From an uncultured Candidatus Altimarinota bacterium (GTDB taxonomy: Bacteria; Patescibacteriota; Gracilibacteria; BD1-5; UBA6164), in the NCBI GenBank assembly GCA_938015455.1, contig CALLPL010000018.1, positions 32,145 through 96,144 of the forward strand: a stretch of DNA of 64,000 nucleotides. Direction: 5' to 3'. The notes under the pieces were generated by a model. The model was given only the letters and a program-made list of their open reading frames with translations. It was not told the DNA's origin and did no database searches. Positions 30,432-41,409 of this stretch are shown here, one piece after another; the first letter of the stretch is position 1, and every line of letters starts with the position of its first letter. A program made the translations under genes and the position numbers.

Positions 30432-30763
30432 ATATACTATTTATTCAGTGTAAGCTTGGATTAAGAGAAATTATCAAGTTAGAAAATAATACAATTTTTA
30501 GTGACGATGACTTACAAAGATATGCGGATACCTATAAATTAGGAAATATTACAGTTTTGCTATTGAGTATGGGGGGAATTGAATGTATATTTATTCGAAA
30601 AGATGTTTCGGCAATACGGAATTCTTTATATGATAAGGATAATCCGAGAAGGCACACCCGAGTAATACATATACAATATAAAATTTCTTGTTCTCAGACA
30701 AGTGTGATGTTTGAGAAAATATTTTCTTATTATACAGCTACTCATGGATCTCAGAATTACTAA
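30401..30763 (+). CDS. Unknown small protein (120 aa) in the radical SAM operon
   Basis: Begins with GTG inside the preceding gene and ends 20 nt into the next one. It contains no UGA at all. DILFIQCKLGLREIIKLENN and the strand NITVLLLSMGGIECIF look like a compact alpha/beta fold. Size is in the range of RiPP recognition proteins, but no such motif can be demonstrated by eye. Confidence 0.5.
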   Translation: MQEENKTQEIDILFIQCKLGLREIIKLENNTIFSDDDLQRYADTYKLGNITVLLLSMGGIECIFIRKDVSAIRNSLYDKDNPRRHTRVIHIQYKISCSQTSVMFEKIFSYYTATHGSQNY

Positions 30764-31586
30764 CACCTGTAATAATAACTGCTTATACTGCCTTGAGCAA
30801 GATTTAAGAAATAAGGAGAATTTTATAGCCTTCAAAAAAATAAAGCAGAAGCTGGAGAATATAAGAGAAGAGAATTCTGTTATTAGCTTTTATGGAGGGA
30901 ATAGTCTCCTCCACCCAGATATAATAGATATTATATCTTATTGCAAACACTTAAAATTTGTATCTATAAGTATCTTAACAAACTCATATCATTCTAATCC
31001 ACAACTTTTAGGAAATCTTATTAAGTCTGGGTTAACAGGAATAAGTATTTATTTTCATAGCTCTGACAGGAGGGTTCATGACACTATTGTAAATGATGGA
31101 ATCTCCCTTAAACAACTATATGAAAATATAACTACTTGCTCTGAGAGAGCTCTTTACCTCAAAATAATTATTCATGTCAATAAGTTAAATATATCAGCTC
31201 TTTCAAGAGATATTCTTTTTCTTTATAAAAACTATAAAATAGATACACTAGAGTTTGTAAATTACTTTCCTTTTGATAGACCATACCAAAAATATCATAC
31301 TTATCTTTGATATGATATTACTGATTATAGAAAACATATAAATTCATTATTTGAGACTATAAAATTATTATGAATTGAGACAAGATTCTTTAAGTTTCCA
31401 CAAAGTTTTTTCTCGAATTATTTAGAATATTATTCCTATAATTATTGAATTAAACAGCAAATCTCGCAAGAAGATAAGCAGAGGATTGATACAGAGCATG
31501 AACCTGAGTGTTTTATAGAGGATAGGTGCCCACACTGTTTTATACAAGATAATTGCCCTTGGTATGGAGAGAGATATTCGAGATAA
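30744..31586 (+). CDS. Radical SAM protein
   Basis: 280 aa. ITNTCNNNCLYC: the cluster Cys are residues 9, 13 and 16. FYGGNSLLHPDI stands where GGEP is usual (Asn for Glu), and ILTNSYHSN follows. C-terminal Cys set CFIEDRCPHCFIQDNCPW. ATG 30744 is inside the previous gene's end. The Glu to Asn change in the SAM-amine-binding GGE strand is uncommon. Confidence 0.72.
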
Positions 31587-33096
31587 TATATGAGACACAG
31601 ATCAGCTTATAGTTCGGGTCGGAAAAGCATGTAATTTTCGATGTAATTTTTGTAATGTTACAGACAACGAAAGGAATGTAAAACTTCGAGAAAATATAGA
31701 CGATATAGTGAGAAACTTTCATTATAAACTCAAATATTCAAATACCGAATCTTGAGAAATAATTGTTACCATATCTGGTTGAGAACCATCGATCTTTCAA
31801 AAAGAAACCATTTTTGCTCTGAGATATATTCAATCCTTTCTCACAAAGAGATGAGTAACTCCAATTTTTGAGATACAGACAAATGCATCAAATATTGATA
31901 AGAATTTTGCGAGACAGTTAAAGGAGAATGGAATCTATTTAGCTCTCGTTTCATTTCATATGGAGGATAAAGGTATTTTTGAGGAAGTTATAGGGATTAA
32001 ATACTCAAATTTTTATAAAATAATTGAAGGAATCCATAATCTCCATGAGGCTGGTATCAAAGTAGATACAAACAGTATTCTTAGTTCTCAAAATATAAGT
32101 AACTATTTTGATACTATAAAGTTTTTATCTGAGAACTTTCCGTTTATAGATACCTTTAATATTTGAGTTATACAACCTCACTGAGAGGCTCTTAAAATAC
32201 TTGATGAAGTTATACCACTCTATGAAGAGGTAGCACCTATTTATAATAAAGTAATTTTTTATCTTCGACGTCAAAAAAAGAGAGTTACCTCACATTATGT
32301 AGGCCTTCCTGCATGCTATATAGAAAACTATGGTACATCACTAGAAGTGACAGACAATACATTATTTCGTAAAAATTTAAATGTTGATGAGAAACATCTC
32401 ATTAATAATATTAATGATAGTAATAAGAAGCAAGATTTAGTATGTAGTCATTGTATGTATAAAAATGTATGTTCTGGTGTTTGGAAAGAATATATAGGTA
32501 TACAAAAACTGAACCCGAGCTACTATGTGCGTGACTTCCATGGTGATTTTACTAATTCACAGACTTCATATAAAGTTTGAACTCTCGATACCAATATTGA
32601 AGCAGTATATGATAGCTGAGTAAGGCATGTATTAATTGAAAGTAACATATGAAGCAGTACAGAAGTATTTGAACTTACAAGAAAGTGTATGAAGCTATGA
32701 CTTTATCAAATAAGTGTAATAGCAAAAAACCAGGAAATACTTTCGGAAGATGTTTTTTATTCATGAGTTACTAATATACAACTTAATATTAACTTACTTA
32801 ATATTGAATTCTTACAAAAACTGGTTCATTTTTCAAAAAATAAATGATTACAGTTTCGAATTGATATAGATATATTTATTTATGAATACAACGAAGAAAA
32901 TATTGAGAAACTACAACATGTCATTCCATATCTTTCATCCTCTTTTGTAAAGGTGTTTTTCATAAAGAAATCATATAATTCAAATATTCATGAATATACA
33001 AAGCTATTAGATACACTTAAGTATAATAAGAATACAGTATATACAGTAGGTTTCTACCCTGAATTGCTATTTCGATTTGATAATACCTATGTGTAG
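31564..33096 (+). CDS. Radical SAM protein with a second barrel-like half
   Basis: 510 aa. The first half is a standard radical SAM domain: CNFRCNFC (residues 23-30), TISGGEPSIF, IQTNASNID, closing with CSHCMYKNVCSGVWKEY near residue 295. The last 170 residues form a repeating strand-helix region (HVLIESNIGSSTEVFELTRK, IQLNINLLN, FRIDIDIF) without Cys, resembling a second, cluster-less half-barrel. It overlaps its upstream neighbour by 23 nt and is 1 nt from the next gene. Confidence 0.72.
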
Positions 33097-33097
33097 T

Positions 33098-34417
33098 ATG
33101 GATATACAAAAAAAAATAAAAATTCTTGAAAAAGCCCTTCCTCAAAAAGAGTGAATCTTATTAGATTACGTTTCTTTCACTCCAAAAAACACTATTTCTG
33201 CTTCACAGTTATTTTTACATTGGAAAAAAGAAATGATAAGTCCTGAGAGAAGAGGTGTAAAGTTTTATGTTCATCTGCCTTTTTGTGCAACACTCTGTAA
33301 ATATTGTATGTATAATGTTATAAAGTACAGTGATCAACAGTCTGTTGAAGAATATATTGATAGTATGATTTCTTATCTTGAGACATATAAAGATGTATTT
33401 CATGACACATATTTTGAAGGCATATATGTGTGATGATGAACACCAAGTTTACTTTCAGAAGAGCAGTTAAAACGACTATTTTCATATATTTTTGAGAATT
33501 TTAATTTTGATAATAGATATTATAAAGAAATCGAATTGAACCCTTCATCAACTACTTTTGAGAAACTTGATACCTTGAAAATTCTTTGATTTGATAGAGT
33601 GAGTTTTTGAGTACAGTCATTTGAAAAAAATACACTCAAAATAGAAAATAGAACATATGTAACAGAGAAAAGAGTATGAGAGCTTGTAGATTATGCGAAG
33701 AGCCTATGATTTCATGATATTAACTTAGATATTATTGCCTGACTCAATGAAGAAACAGAAGTAGAAATACAAACATCACTTAAAAAAACTCTTTTACTCA
33801 AACCATATGGTATAACTGTGTATACTATCTTAAAAGATATGGAACGCAGTACATTTTATAGAGATGATGCTGAGTCTTTTTATGAAAAATTAGGGAAAAT
33901 GTATTCTAGTATACTCAGTAAAACTAAAGCCCTTTTTGACTATGAAAAAGAGGATTGGAGCAATGTACTGGGTTTTACACTAAAATTAAAAAAATCACCA
34001 AAACATAAGCGTATGTATGATGCACATAGTGAAGAACCAAATTCTATCTTTGCTGTTTGATACAAATCATTTTGAAAAATCTGGGGAGTAGGAAATTACG
34101 AAACAGGTGCTTTCTGAAAAGAAATTTCTTTTTTATTTAGAAAGCATTCACAACTGCATGAATTTTATAGTGCATTGTTACAGTCGTTTCAGTATGAACT
34201 TATCAGCAGTTTTTTTCAAGAAAAGTTTAAAGTAGATATTTGAAAAGCTTATAAAACAGAAATAGACTATCTTGTAAGTGAATGAATACTTCAGCAGACA
34301 TCACTCTGATGGAAGTATATCTGAGACGAAAAGTTTATATGATACTATGGTTTATTATTCCTCGATACAAGAAATATGCTTGCTTGTATTAAACAAAGAT
34401 TTTATGAAAAAGGATAA
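33098..34417 (+). CDS. HemW-like radical SAM protein
   Basis: 439 aa. HLPFCATLCKYCMY (Cys 63, 67, 70) with the preceding FYVHLPF is the HemN/HemW signature, followed by GIYVGGGTPSLLSEEQLKRL and DRVSFGVQSFEKNTLKIENR. HemW/HemN-like enzymes include haem chaperones and also methyltransferases and cyclopropanases in natural-product clusters. The cofactor-binding Phe-Cys after the third Cys is replaced by Met-Tyr. In this setting a tailoring role is as plausible as haem handling. Overlaps the carbamoyltransferase gene by 14 nt. Confidence 0.78.
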
Positions 34418-36209
34418 GATTATTCTCTGAGTAAACTCTCTCATGAATGGCCCACATCATGATAACGGAGCTTTTTTATTTGTATGAGATAAATACATAG
34501 GAATTAATTCAGAACGCTTAGATCGAGAAAAATATTCATGTTGATACAAATACAAGCTTTCTAAGTCATGAGTTCGAATACTCTATGAGTATGATAGGGC
34601 TCAGGCATGTATAGATTACTGCATGATGTACTTCTGAATTTCATACTCAGACATTGACCTTCTAGTCTATTTGGAGTGAATTCCCGAAGTTGTAAGAAAT
34701 ATGTTTCCAGATATACAAAATTTCCAGGCTATCCATGACCACCACCTCACCCATGTCTATTCTTCTTTTTTTAATTCACCGTTTGAAGACGCTACAGTCC
34801 TAGTTGTGGATGGACAAGGAAAGAAAGTACAAAACTCGAAAGATGTCATGGTATTACAAAGTATATATAAAGCTTCATGCAAAGAGTGAGTGGAACTATT
34901 GTTTGAGACATTATGGCAAGATCATATGAAAATAGGGGTTTGAACGATGTATGAGATGGTAACTCGACTCCTGAAATTATGATCAGAGGGTACTACTATG
35001 TGACTCTCAAGCTATAGTGAGAGTAAAAAAGTACTAGAGGAAGACTTACTCCAAAAGCAAAAAAATAATATGTATATCAATCCATTACTTTTGTCATGAA
35101 TTCCTCAAGATGAGAGTAAGTTTCTTAAGAGAGAAGTATTTTTATGACAATTAGGACTTACTGAAACATGTCTAGAGCTTGATAAAATTCCATATGGCTT
35201 TTCTTCACAACTAAGTTCCCAGCTCCAATTTGAAACAGAGGAAGCATTGTTAGATTTAGTACATACAGCATATGATATGAATCCTTCGAAGAACCTCTGT
35301 ATTGTTTGAGGAGTATGACTCAATAGTGTTGCGAATACGAAGATATTAAATAATGGTCCATTTGATAATGTTTTTATACTCCCTTCTACAGATGATTCAG
35401 GGTTAGCTCTGTGATGTGCTATGTATGGGAGACAATTACTTTACTGAGAAGATGATACTTTTCGGGTACCGAACTATTATTTTTGAAGGGACTATTCTGA
35501 TAATGAAATCAAAACAGCACTAAATAAATATTCTGATTTCTGTTCATATGCCTTATTAGAGAATATTTTCGAGCCTATTTCAGATTCACTATCTAATTGA
35601 AAAGTAATATGATGGTTTCAAGGGAAAAGTGAATCATGACCGAGAGCTCTTTGAAATAGGAGTATCTTAGCAGATCCAAGAAGCACTAAAATTCGTGATA
35701 GAGTAAACGAAATCAAGAAAAGAGAATGGTGGAGGCCATTGGCACCTGTGGTGTTAGCAGAAAGATTAGAAGACTATTTTGAAATATCAAAAAAATCTGA
35801 ATCGTATAAATACATGCTTATGGTTGTTGGTGTAAAGAAAGAAGTATATAATATAATCCCTTGAGTTACCCATATTGATAAGACAGCAAGAGTCCAATCC
35901 CTGTTTAGAGAAGACAATCAGAAGCTCTATACATTGATAGAAAATTTTTGAGAAAGGACAGGTGTACCGATATTAATTAATACATCTTTTAATGCAGGAT
36001 GAGAACCTATGGTCGAAACTCCAGAAGAAGCATTATATATGTTTCTCTCAACAGATATAGATATACTAGTACTTGGAAACTATATTATTCAAAAAGATAG
36101 GGTATACTCTGAATTTAAGTTTCAATCATCCATAGTACTCCAAGATAAACTTTTTGATAATTGGAAATGAGAAATAGATGCCTATGAGGAGTTTTTAAAA
36201 AGTAGTTAA
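34404..36209 (+). CDS. Carbamoyltransferase (NodU/CmcH/TobZ family)
   Basis: 601 aa, normal family length. N-terminal Kae1-like domain: GVNSLMNGPHHDNGAFLFVG, the metal-binding HDHHLTHVYSSFF, VVDGQGK, and the nucleotide-binding IVGGVGLNSVANTKIL with PSTDDSGLALGCAMYGRQLL. The C-terminal YrdC-like-partner domain has GWFQGKSESGPRALGNRS and RPLAPVVL. It should transfer carbamoyl from carbamoyl phosphate, through carbamoyl-AMP, to an acceptor hydroxyl or amine. Carbamoyltransferases tailor antibiotics and Nod factors. Here the acceptor may be a hydroxylated peptide residue. Confidence 0.88.
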
Positions 36210-36215
36210 ATATAT

Positions 36216-36977
36216 ATGAAGAAGGTATTAATATTTTGATTATGAAAACAAGGGAGAAAATATATTGATTATTTTTCGGACTTTGGCTATAAGATAATAG
36301 GAGTCAATCAGACAGGTATAGGACCAGAGGGATATAAAACTTTCTCTAATATCAGTTTTTTAGATGTTAGGAGTTATGAAAAAAAGTTTTTTGAAGAGTT
36401 TAACTATATTATAGTTGCTGCGTTTCCATATAAGAATCAAAATAAGATACTGGATTTTTTGTGTTCTATGAACCTTAATGTGAAAATAATAGTTGAAAAG
36501 CCAGTAGTTACAGATGTTGCTCAGCTTAAAAACCTAATAAAGGAGAAAAATATATACTACTTTATTGATGAACTTATTTTATCCCCTTTATATAAAAAAA
36601 TATGTAATAAGAAGGGTATAGATAAGATAAACTTTGTTATTCATGATCACAATAAAGATCATTATACCCCTCTTCTAGAACATGCTTTTTGATGATTTTT
36701 ACTAGAAGAAGATTTTTTGAATATACTCAATATTGTGAAATTATCTTTGCATAAGGATGTAGAAATCAACAATGAACTAGTATATAGAATTTTCTTTTCT
36801 CCAGGTGTTGAAGTATTTTTTCAAAAAGGAAAGATTTTCTTAAACAGAAAACATATCTCAGATATATATTTTTCTGACTCACTTGGATATATTTTAGGAC
36901 TTTCAGACATAAATAATACAATCATAAAGAAGAACTTTTATATTTTAAGAAAATTCTTACATGAACAAACATTATAA
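36216..36977 (+). CDS. Gfo/Idh/MocA-like NAD(P)-binding protein
   Basis: 253 aa. The N-terminal Rossmann motif is KKVLIFGLGKQGRKYIDYFS, then a strand ending VEKPVVTD, equal to the EKP motif of Gfo/Idh/MocA oxidoreductases. The C-terminal domain is shorter than usual (the family has about 330 aa), so it could be a reduced form. Possible roles are redox tailoring or precursor-sugar supply. It follows the carbamoyltransferase by 6 nt and 40 nt separate it from the next gene. Confidence 0.65.
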
Positions 36978-37017
36978 AAATACTAGTTTTTGTAAGTTCT
37001 AGTGATTAAAAAGTACA

Positions 37018-37926
37018 ATGAAAAAATTTAACATCATAACCCATATAACAACTGCCTGCAATTTCGATTGCAGTTATTGTGATGTAGTAAAAGATGGAAG
37101 AAATCTTTCGGAAGATTCTTTATCTAAGATTGTTAATTTTGTAGAAAGAAACCAGAAACAAATATGAAGATTTAAATTCTTCTGATGAGAACCTCTTATA
37201 GCTTTTAGAGATATGAAGAGGCTTATAAAGGATACGCAGAAGGATATATGAAGAAATTATGAAATAGTAACAAATACCTCTCTTTTAAAGCCTGAAATTT
37301 GAGAATATTTTGAGCAATATTTTTCACATATATTTTTTTCCATAGATAGTGAAAATGATTTTTCTTTTGAACAGGTTATAGAATTTATTAATACATATCA
37401 TTTAGAAGAAAAGCTATACTTTAATCTCGTAATATCTCCATGAAAAGAACAGTTTGCTAGAGGGCAATTCGAGAAACTATATGATTTTGGTATGAGATGA
37501 TTCAATATTCTCCCAGTATATTTTACTCAGTCTTGGTCACGAGAGAACCTCAAAGGTCTATCCACAGTTATGAAAAATATTTTAGATCTCTCTCTCAAGG
37601 ATTCATCTTTGAGACTCTACGGGTTCAAAGAAAATTTAGGTTATGATACATCACTTGCAAATAACACAATTTTCATTGATGTAGATGGAGAGGTCTATTT
37701 TAGCGACTTAGCTTCTACTTTTTCTGGGAAAGCATTGAGAGAGGATTTGTATCTTTGAAATATAGAGGGTATTGATTTATGAGTATTATCTGGATATAGT
37801 TTTGAAAAAGAAAAGAATGTAATTTCTTTTTTAGAACAAAAAATATATGATCAAGTTCAGTGACAAAGGGAACTTCACCAAGTAATGGACTATTTTTCTC
37901 ACTACCTAGGACAAAAAAATGGATAA
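37018..37926 (+). CDS. Radical SAM protein
   Basis: 302 aa. CNFDCSYC at residues 14-21; FKFFGGEPLIAFRDM and IVTNTSLLKPEI are barrel strands. No C-terminal cysteine cluster. It overlaps the following radical SAM gene by 8 nt. Similar in plan to the 25204 protein (single cluster, about 300 aa). Confidence 0.75.
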
Positions 37927-39190
37927 TCAAGCAAATTTACTAGCCAAGGAAGTAACAACAACGCAAAATCGTGTCTGGGTACGTATTGCTGCGGCCTGTA
38001 ATAATATTTGTATTTTTTGCCTTGATAGTGAAGCGCAAGATGGAAAACTTATTCCTGAGGATCAAGTAAAAAGTGAGATTAGAAAATGATTTAAAAAGGG
38101 CCTAGAAAACAGAGTTATTCTTTCAGGGTGAGAAGCAAGTATTAACCCAAAGTTTCCTGAATATATAGGATATGCCAAGGAAATTTGATATGATAGAGTA
38201 CAGACAGTTACGAATGGTAATATGTTTGCAATCGAAAAATTTTGCACAAAAGTTTTTGATGCAGGTCTGCAAGAGGTGACTTTTTCTTTCCATGGACATA
38301 CTCCAGCTCTCCATGACTATCTTGTTGCTGTCCCATGAGCCTTTAAAAAATCTTTAAAATGATTAATTTATGTTAAAAAACACTATCCTGATGTAATAGT
38401 GAATATTGATATTGTTGTAAACAAGGTGAATGTAGATTATCTGCCAGATATAGTAAAGTTTTTTATGAGGTTATGAGTATATGAATATGATATACTGCAA
38501 ATTATACCATTTTGAAGAGGTTTTTCCAAGTACAAAGATGTTCTATTTTATAATATATCAGAACATAAAGAATCTCTGACAAAGACATGGGAACTTTCTC
38601 GGGTATCATGAATGTATATGTGGACGAACCGTTTTCACGTAGAAGCCTTTGAATGATTTGAAGACCTCATCCAAGACCCGAGGAAGATAAAATCAGAAGT
38701 AATGGGAGAGTCTGTAGATATGTTTGAACCATTTATTCTCTCAAAAGGAAGCAAAAAACCAGAGTGTTTTTGAGAAAGATGTACATACTGCTTTTTACAG
38801 CAATACTGCCACTCATATATTGATACGATAGACTCGAAGAAGTTGCCTATATGACAGAGCGAATTAGTAATTTCAGGAGAAGAATTCCCGAGTCAGGTTA
38901 TAAAAAAATACGGTCAAAATGTAGAGGAGTTTAAAAGCTATTTAAAAAAACAAAATAAAGAACTCATAAATATACCAAAGTGCCTGTGAGGAACAGGAAA
39001 ATACCAAAAGTATAACGACCTAAAGGAACAAGTATCTCTCCAAGACTATACAGAGAAATACGTTCGTAATTTGTATAAAAAGAAGTCTTTGCGATGTAGG
39101 TCTTGTAAGTATGATAATGATTGTGAAGGAATTCATCTCAATTTCATTAGAACCTATGGGTTTTCACTTCTTCAACCTATAAAAAGTTAA
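37919..39190 (+). CDS. Radical SAM protein with two C-terminal Cys clusters
   Basis: 423 aa. CNNICIFC at residues 27-34, RVILSGGEASINPKFPEYI, and VTFSFHGHTPALHDYL, the last also seen in several HxsC-like enzymes. Two Cys groups in the C-terminal half: CFGERCTYCFLQQYCHSY and CRSCKYDNDCEGIHLNF. It could carry one or two auxiliary clusters. 3 nt before the next gene. Confidence 0.78.
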
Positions 39191-39193
39191 TAC

Positions 39194-40138
39194 ATGGCAA
39201 ATATTGGGTATATACAAGTAAATAGACACTGTAATAATGCATGCCATTTTTGTAGTAACCCAAGTAATGGGAATAACATTAGATATGAAAGAGGGATAGA
39301 GCTTATTGATGATTTTATACAGCGCTGATATACTTGAATAATTTTTACATGAGGAGAACCTACACTTTCTCCAGATCTTCCTAGGTGGATTAAGTATACC
39401 GTTGAGCAAGGTATTGGTAATAGAATCATTTCTAATGGGATGCTTTGCTCTAAACCAGAGTATATGCAGCGACTTGCAGATGCTTGACTAGAGTTAGTAC
39501 ATTTTTCTGTTTTTACTTGCCACGCAAAGATTCATGACTTCCTCACCGATACCCCCGGAAGTTGGAAGAAGCTTATGATGTCTATTACCAATGCTCTTAA
39601 CTGTTGAGTACGAGTTCAAATAAATACGGTTATTAATCACTATAATCAAGAACACCTTGATAAAACAGTAAAGTTTTTAGTAAAACATTTTCCTAAGATT
39701 CAACATTTTGTATGGAATAATCTCGATCCAGAGATGATGAGAAAGACTGATACAGCATGGTCTACGATGCCAGACTTTGATACATTTTCGGAGCCTCTGA
39801 GGAGAGCAATGAAGTTTCTAGAGTCTTCTGATCGAACTTTTAGGGCTGAAAAAGTTCCATTATGTTATATTAGATGATACGAATGGGCCTCAACAGAAAC
39901 TCGAAAGATCGTAAAGGATGAAGAACGTATTGTACACTTTTTAGATTTTCGTGAAATGATGCATGAAACAGATTGGGATCATGGAAAACATCTTGAATGT
40001 AAAACCTGTGATTTAAATAGTATATGTTGAGGAGTATATGAAAGAGAAAAATATTATGACTTTGTGAAAGTATATCCTCAGAAGTTAGAAAAACTTGAAA
40101 GAGAAGACATCCTAAAGAAAATAACTCATAGCGTATAG
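39194..40138 (+). CDS. Radical SAM protein (last gene of the run)
   Basis: 314 aa. CNNACHFC at residues 13-20, then IIFTGGEPTLSPDLPRW and RIISNGMLCSKP, HFSVFTCHAKIHDFL. C-terminal CKTCDLNSICGGVYEREKYY. The His-containing strand resembles those of the 37919 and 21916 proteins, suggesting they are paralogues. The stop codon abuts the stop of the opposite-strand peptidase gene with no spacer and no terminator. Confidence 0.78.
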
Positions 40139-41356
40139 TTATAACAGAAATATAAGTGAACTAAGTAGAAATCATAAAAAAATATATATTCAAAAAGCAC
40201 TTGTTTTAAAAACTTTTATGAGAGTATAGGGAGAGTAATTTTTTGTCTTTCTACTTGTTTGATATACATCAATATTTTTTAGAAGATCTTGAATATTAAC
40301 TACAGACATGTTACTCACAGAGTTTATGTCTATTTTATTTTCCTCTATATATCCGTTTCATGTGAGATCTTTGATAATAGTTTTTTTATCAATTTTCATT
40401 CCTTCTTGAACATTATTGATATGGACGAGTGATTCTTCTTGATAGAGGAAAACCATTTTATATGCAAAAAATAATATTCTAATAAGAAAAAACACCCCGA
40501 GGTATACAGTAAGTATTAATAGCATATTTGAGAAAAATGCTTCGGAATTATGTAGGTATTCAAGAAATATTATTCAAAGGAGAATAAAATTTCATAGGAT
40601 TAATAATATATTATTTCCTTTACCTTGAAACAAACTCTTGGCGTAAGTGTAGATTTTCTTGATACAAAACCCTATGGTAATTCAGATTAATATAATACCT
40701 ACTAAGATATATATTCATATTCACGAGTATAGTATATATTCTAAGATCTGAAATGGAGTTATGTTAAACCTATCTATGAAATATTCTATAAGGTGTATTC
40801 TTAAAAGCCTTATACATATAAAAAGCAGCAAAAAACCAAGTATATACCCCATCCAATCATTTAAAATTTGTCTCTTATTTCTATTAGAATTTTCAATAGT
40901 AAACTTATCTTTTTTACTTTTCCAAAGGTTTCAAAATAAGTCCTTTCTTTTCGTTTTTATCCATAGATTAGGACCAAGCCAGAACCAAATAAAATAGAAT
41001 AAAAGATATAGAATAACAATAAGAGCAATATAAAAAATAAAAGGAAGAATACCAATATGAGGAATATATAGACTTAATATGAGCAAGTATTTTGCGTCAC
41101 CGGCTCACCAGATATTAAAATGAAATAACAAAAAACTCAGCAAAAAAGAGAGAGATATCTGGAGTATAAAAACTCATATTTGGATATCTCCAAATAGTCA
41201 AAAAATGAGCGCATAAGTATAGCAAAAGGGGAGGAGTAAAAGAATCCTAATAAGATATATGTTTGGTATTTTCTTTATCTTAATATCTGTATATATAATA
41301 CAGGCATTAAGATATAAAAATATTCATAGCAGGAGTGATCAAAATAGGTATTCCAT
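40139..41356 (-). CDS. Prepilin-peptidase-like (A24) membrane protein with an inserted domain
   Basis: 405 aa, polytopic. TDIKIKKIPN near residue 25 and NIWGAGDAKYLLILS near residue 95 give the two Asp motifs (D and GxGD) of A24 aspartic prepilin peptidases. Between helices lies a charged 40-residue loop, and beyond the core there are more TM helices and a soluble segment with VHINNVQEGMKIDKKTII, which is atypical. The Cys-rich methyltransferase domain of classic PilD is missing. It probably processes the prepilins of this window. The stop is contiguous with the convergent radical SAM stop. Confidence 0.72.
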
Positions 41357-41409
41357 TTTATTATTTATCTATATACTAAAAGAATTATAATGTATATAAG
41401 TAAAATACA

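Noticed and set aside
33098..34417. Classifying the HemW-like protein as haem biosynthesis HemN/HemW outright
   Set aside because: No other haem gene is nearby, the residues after the third Cys differ and the context is a tailoring locus; only the family-level call is kept.
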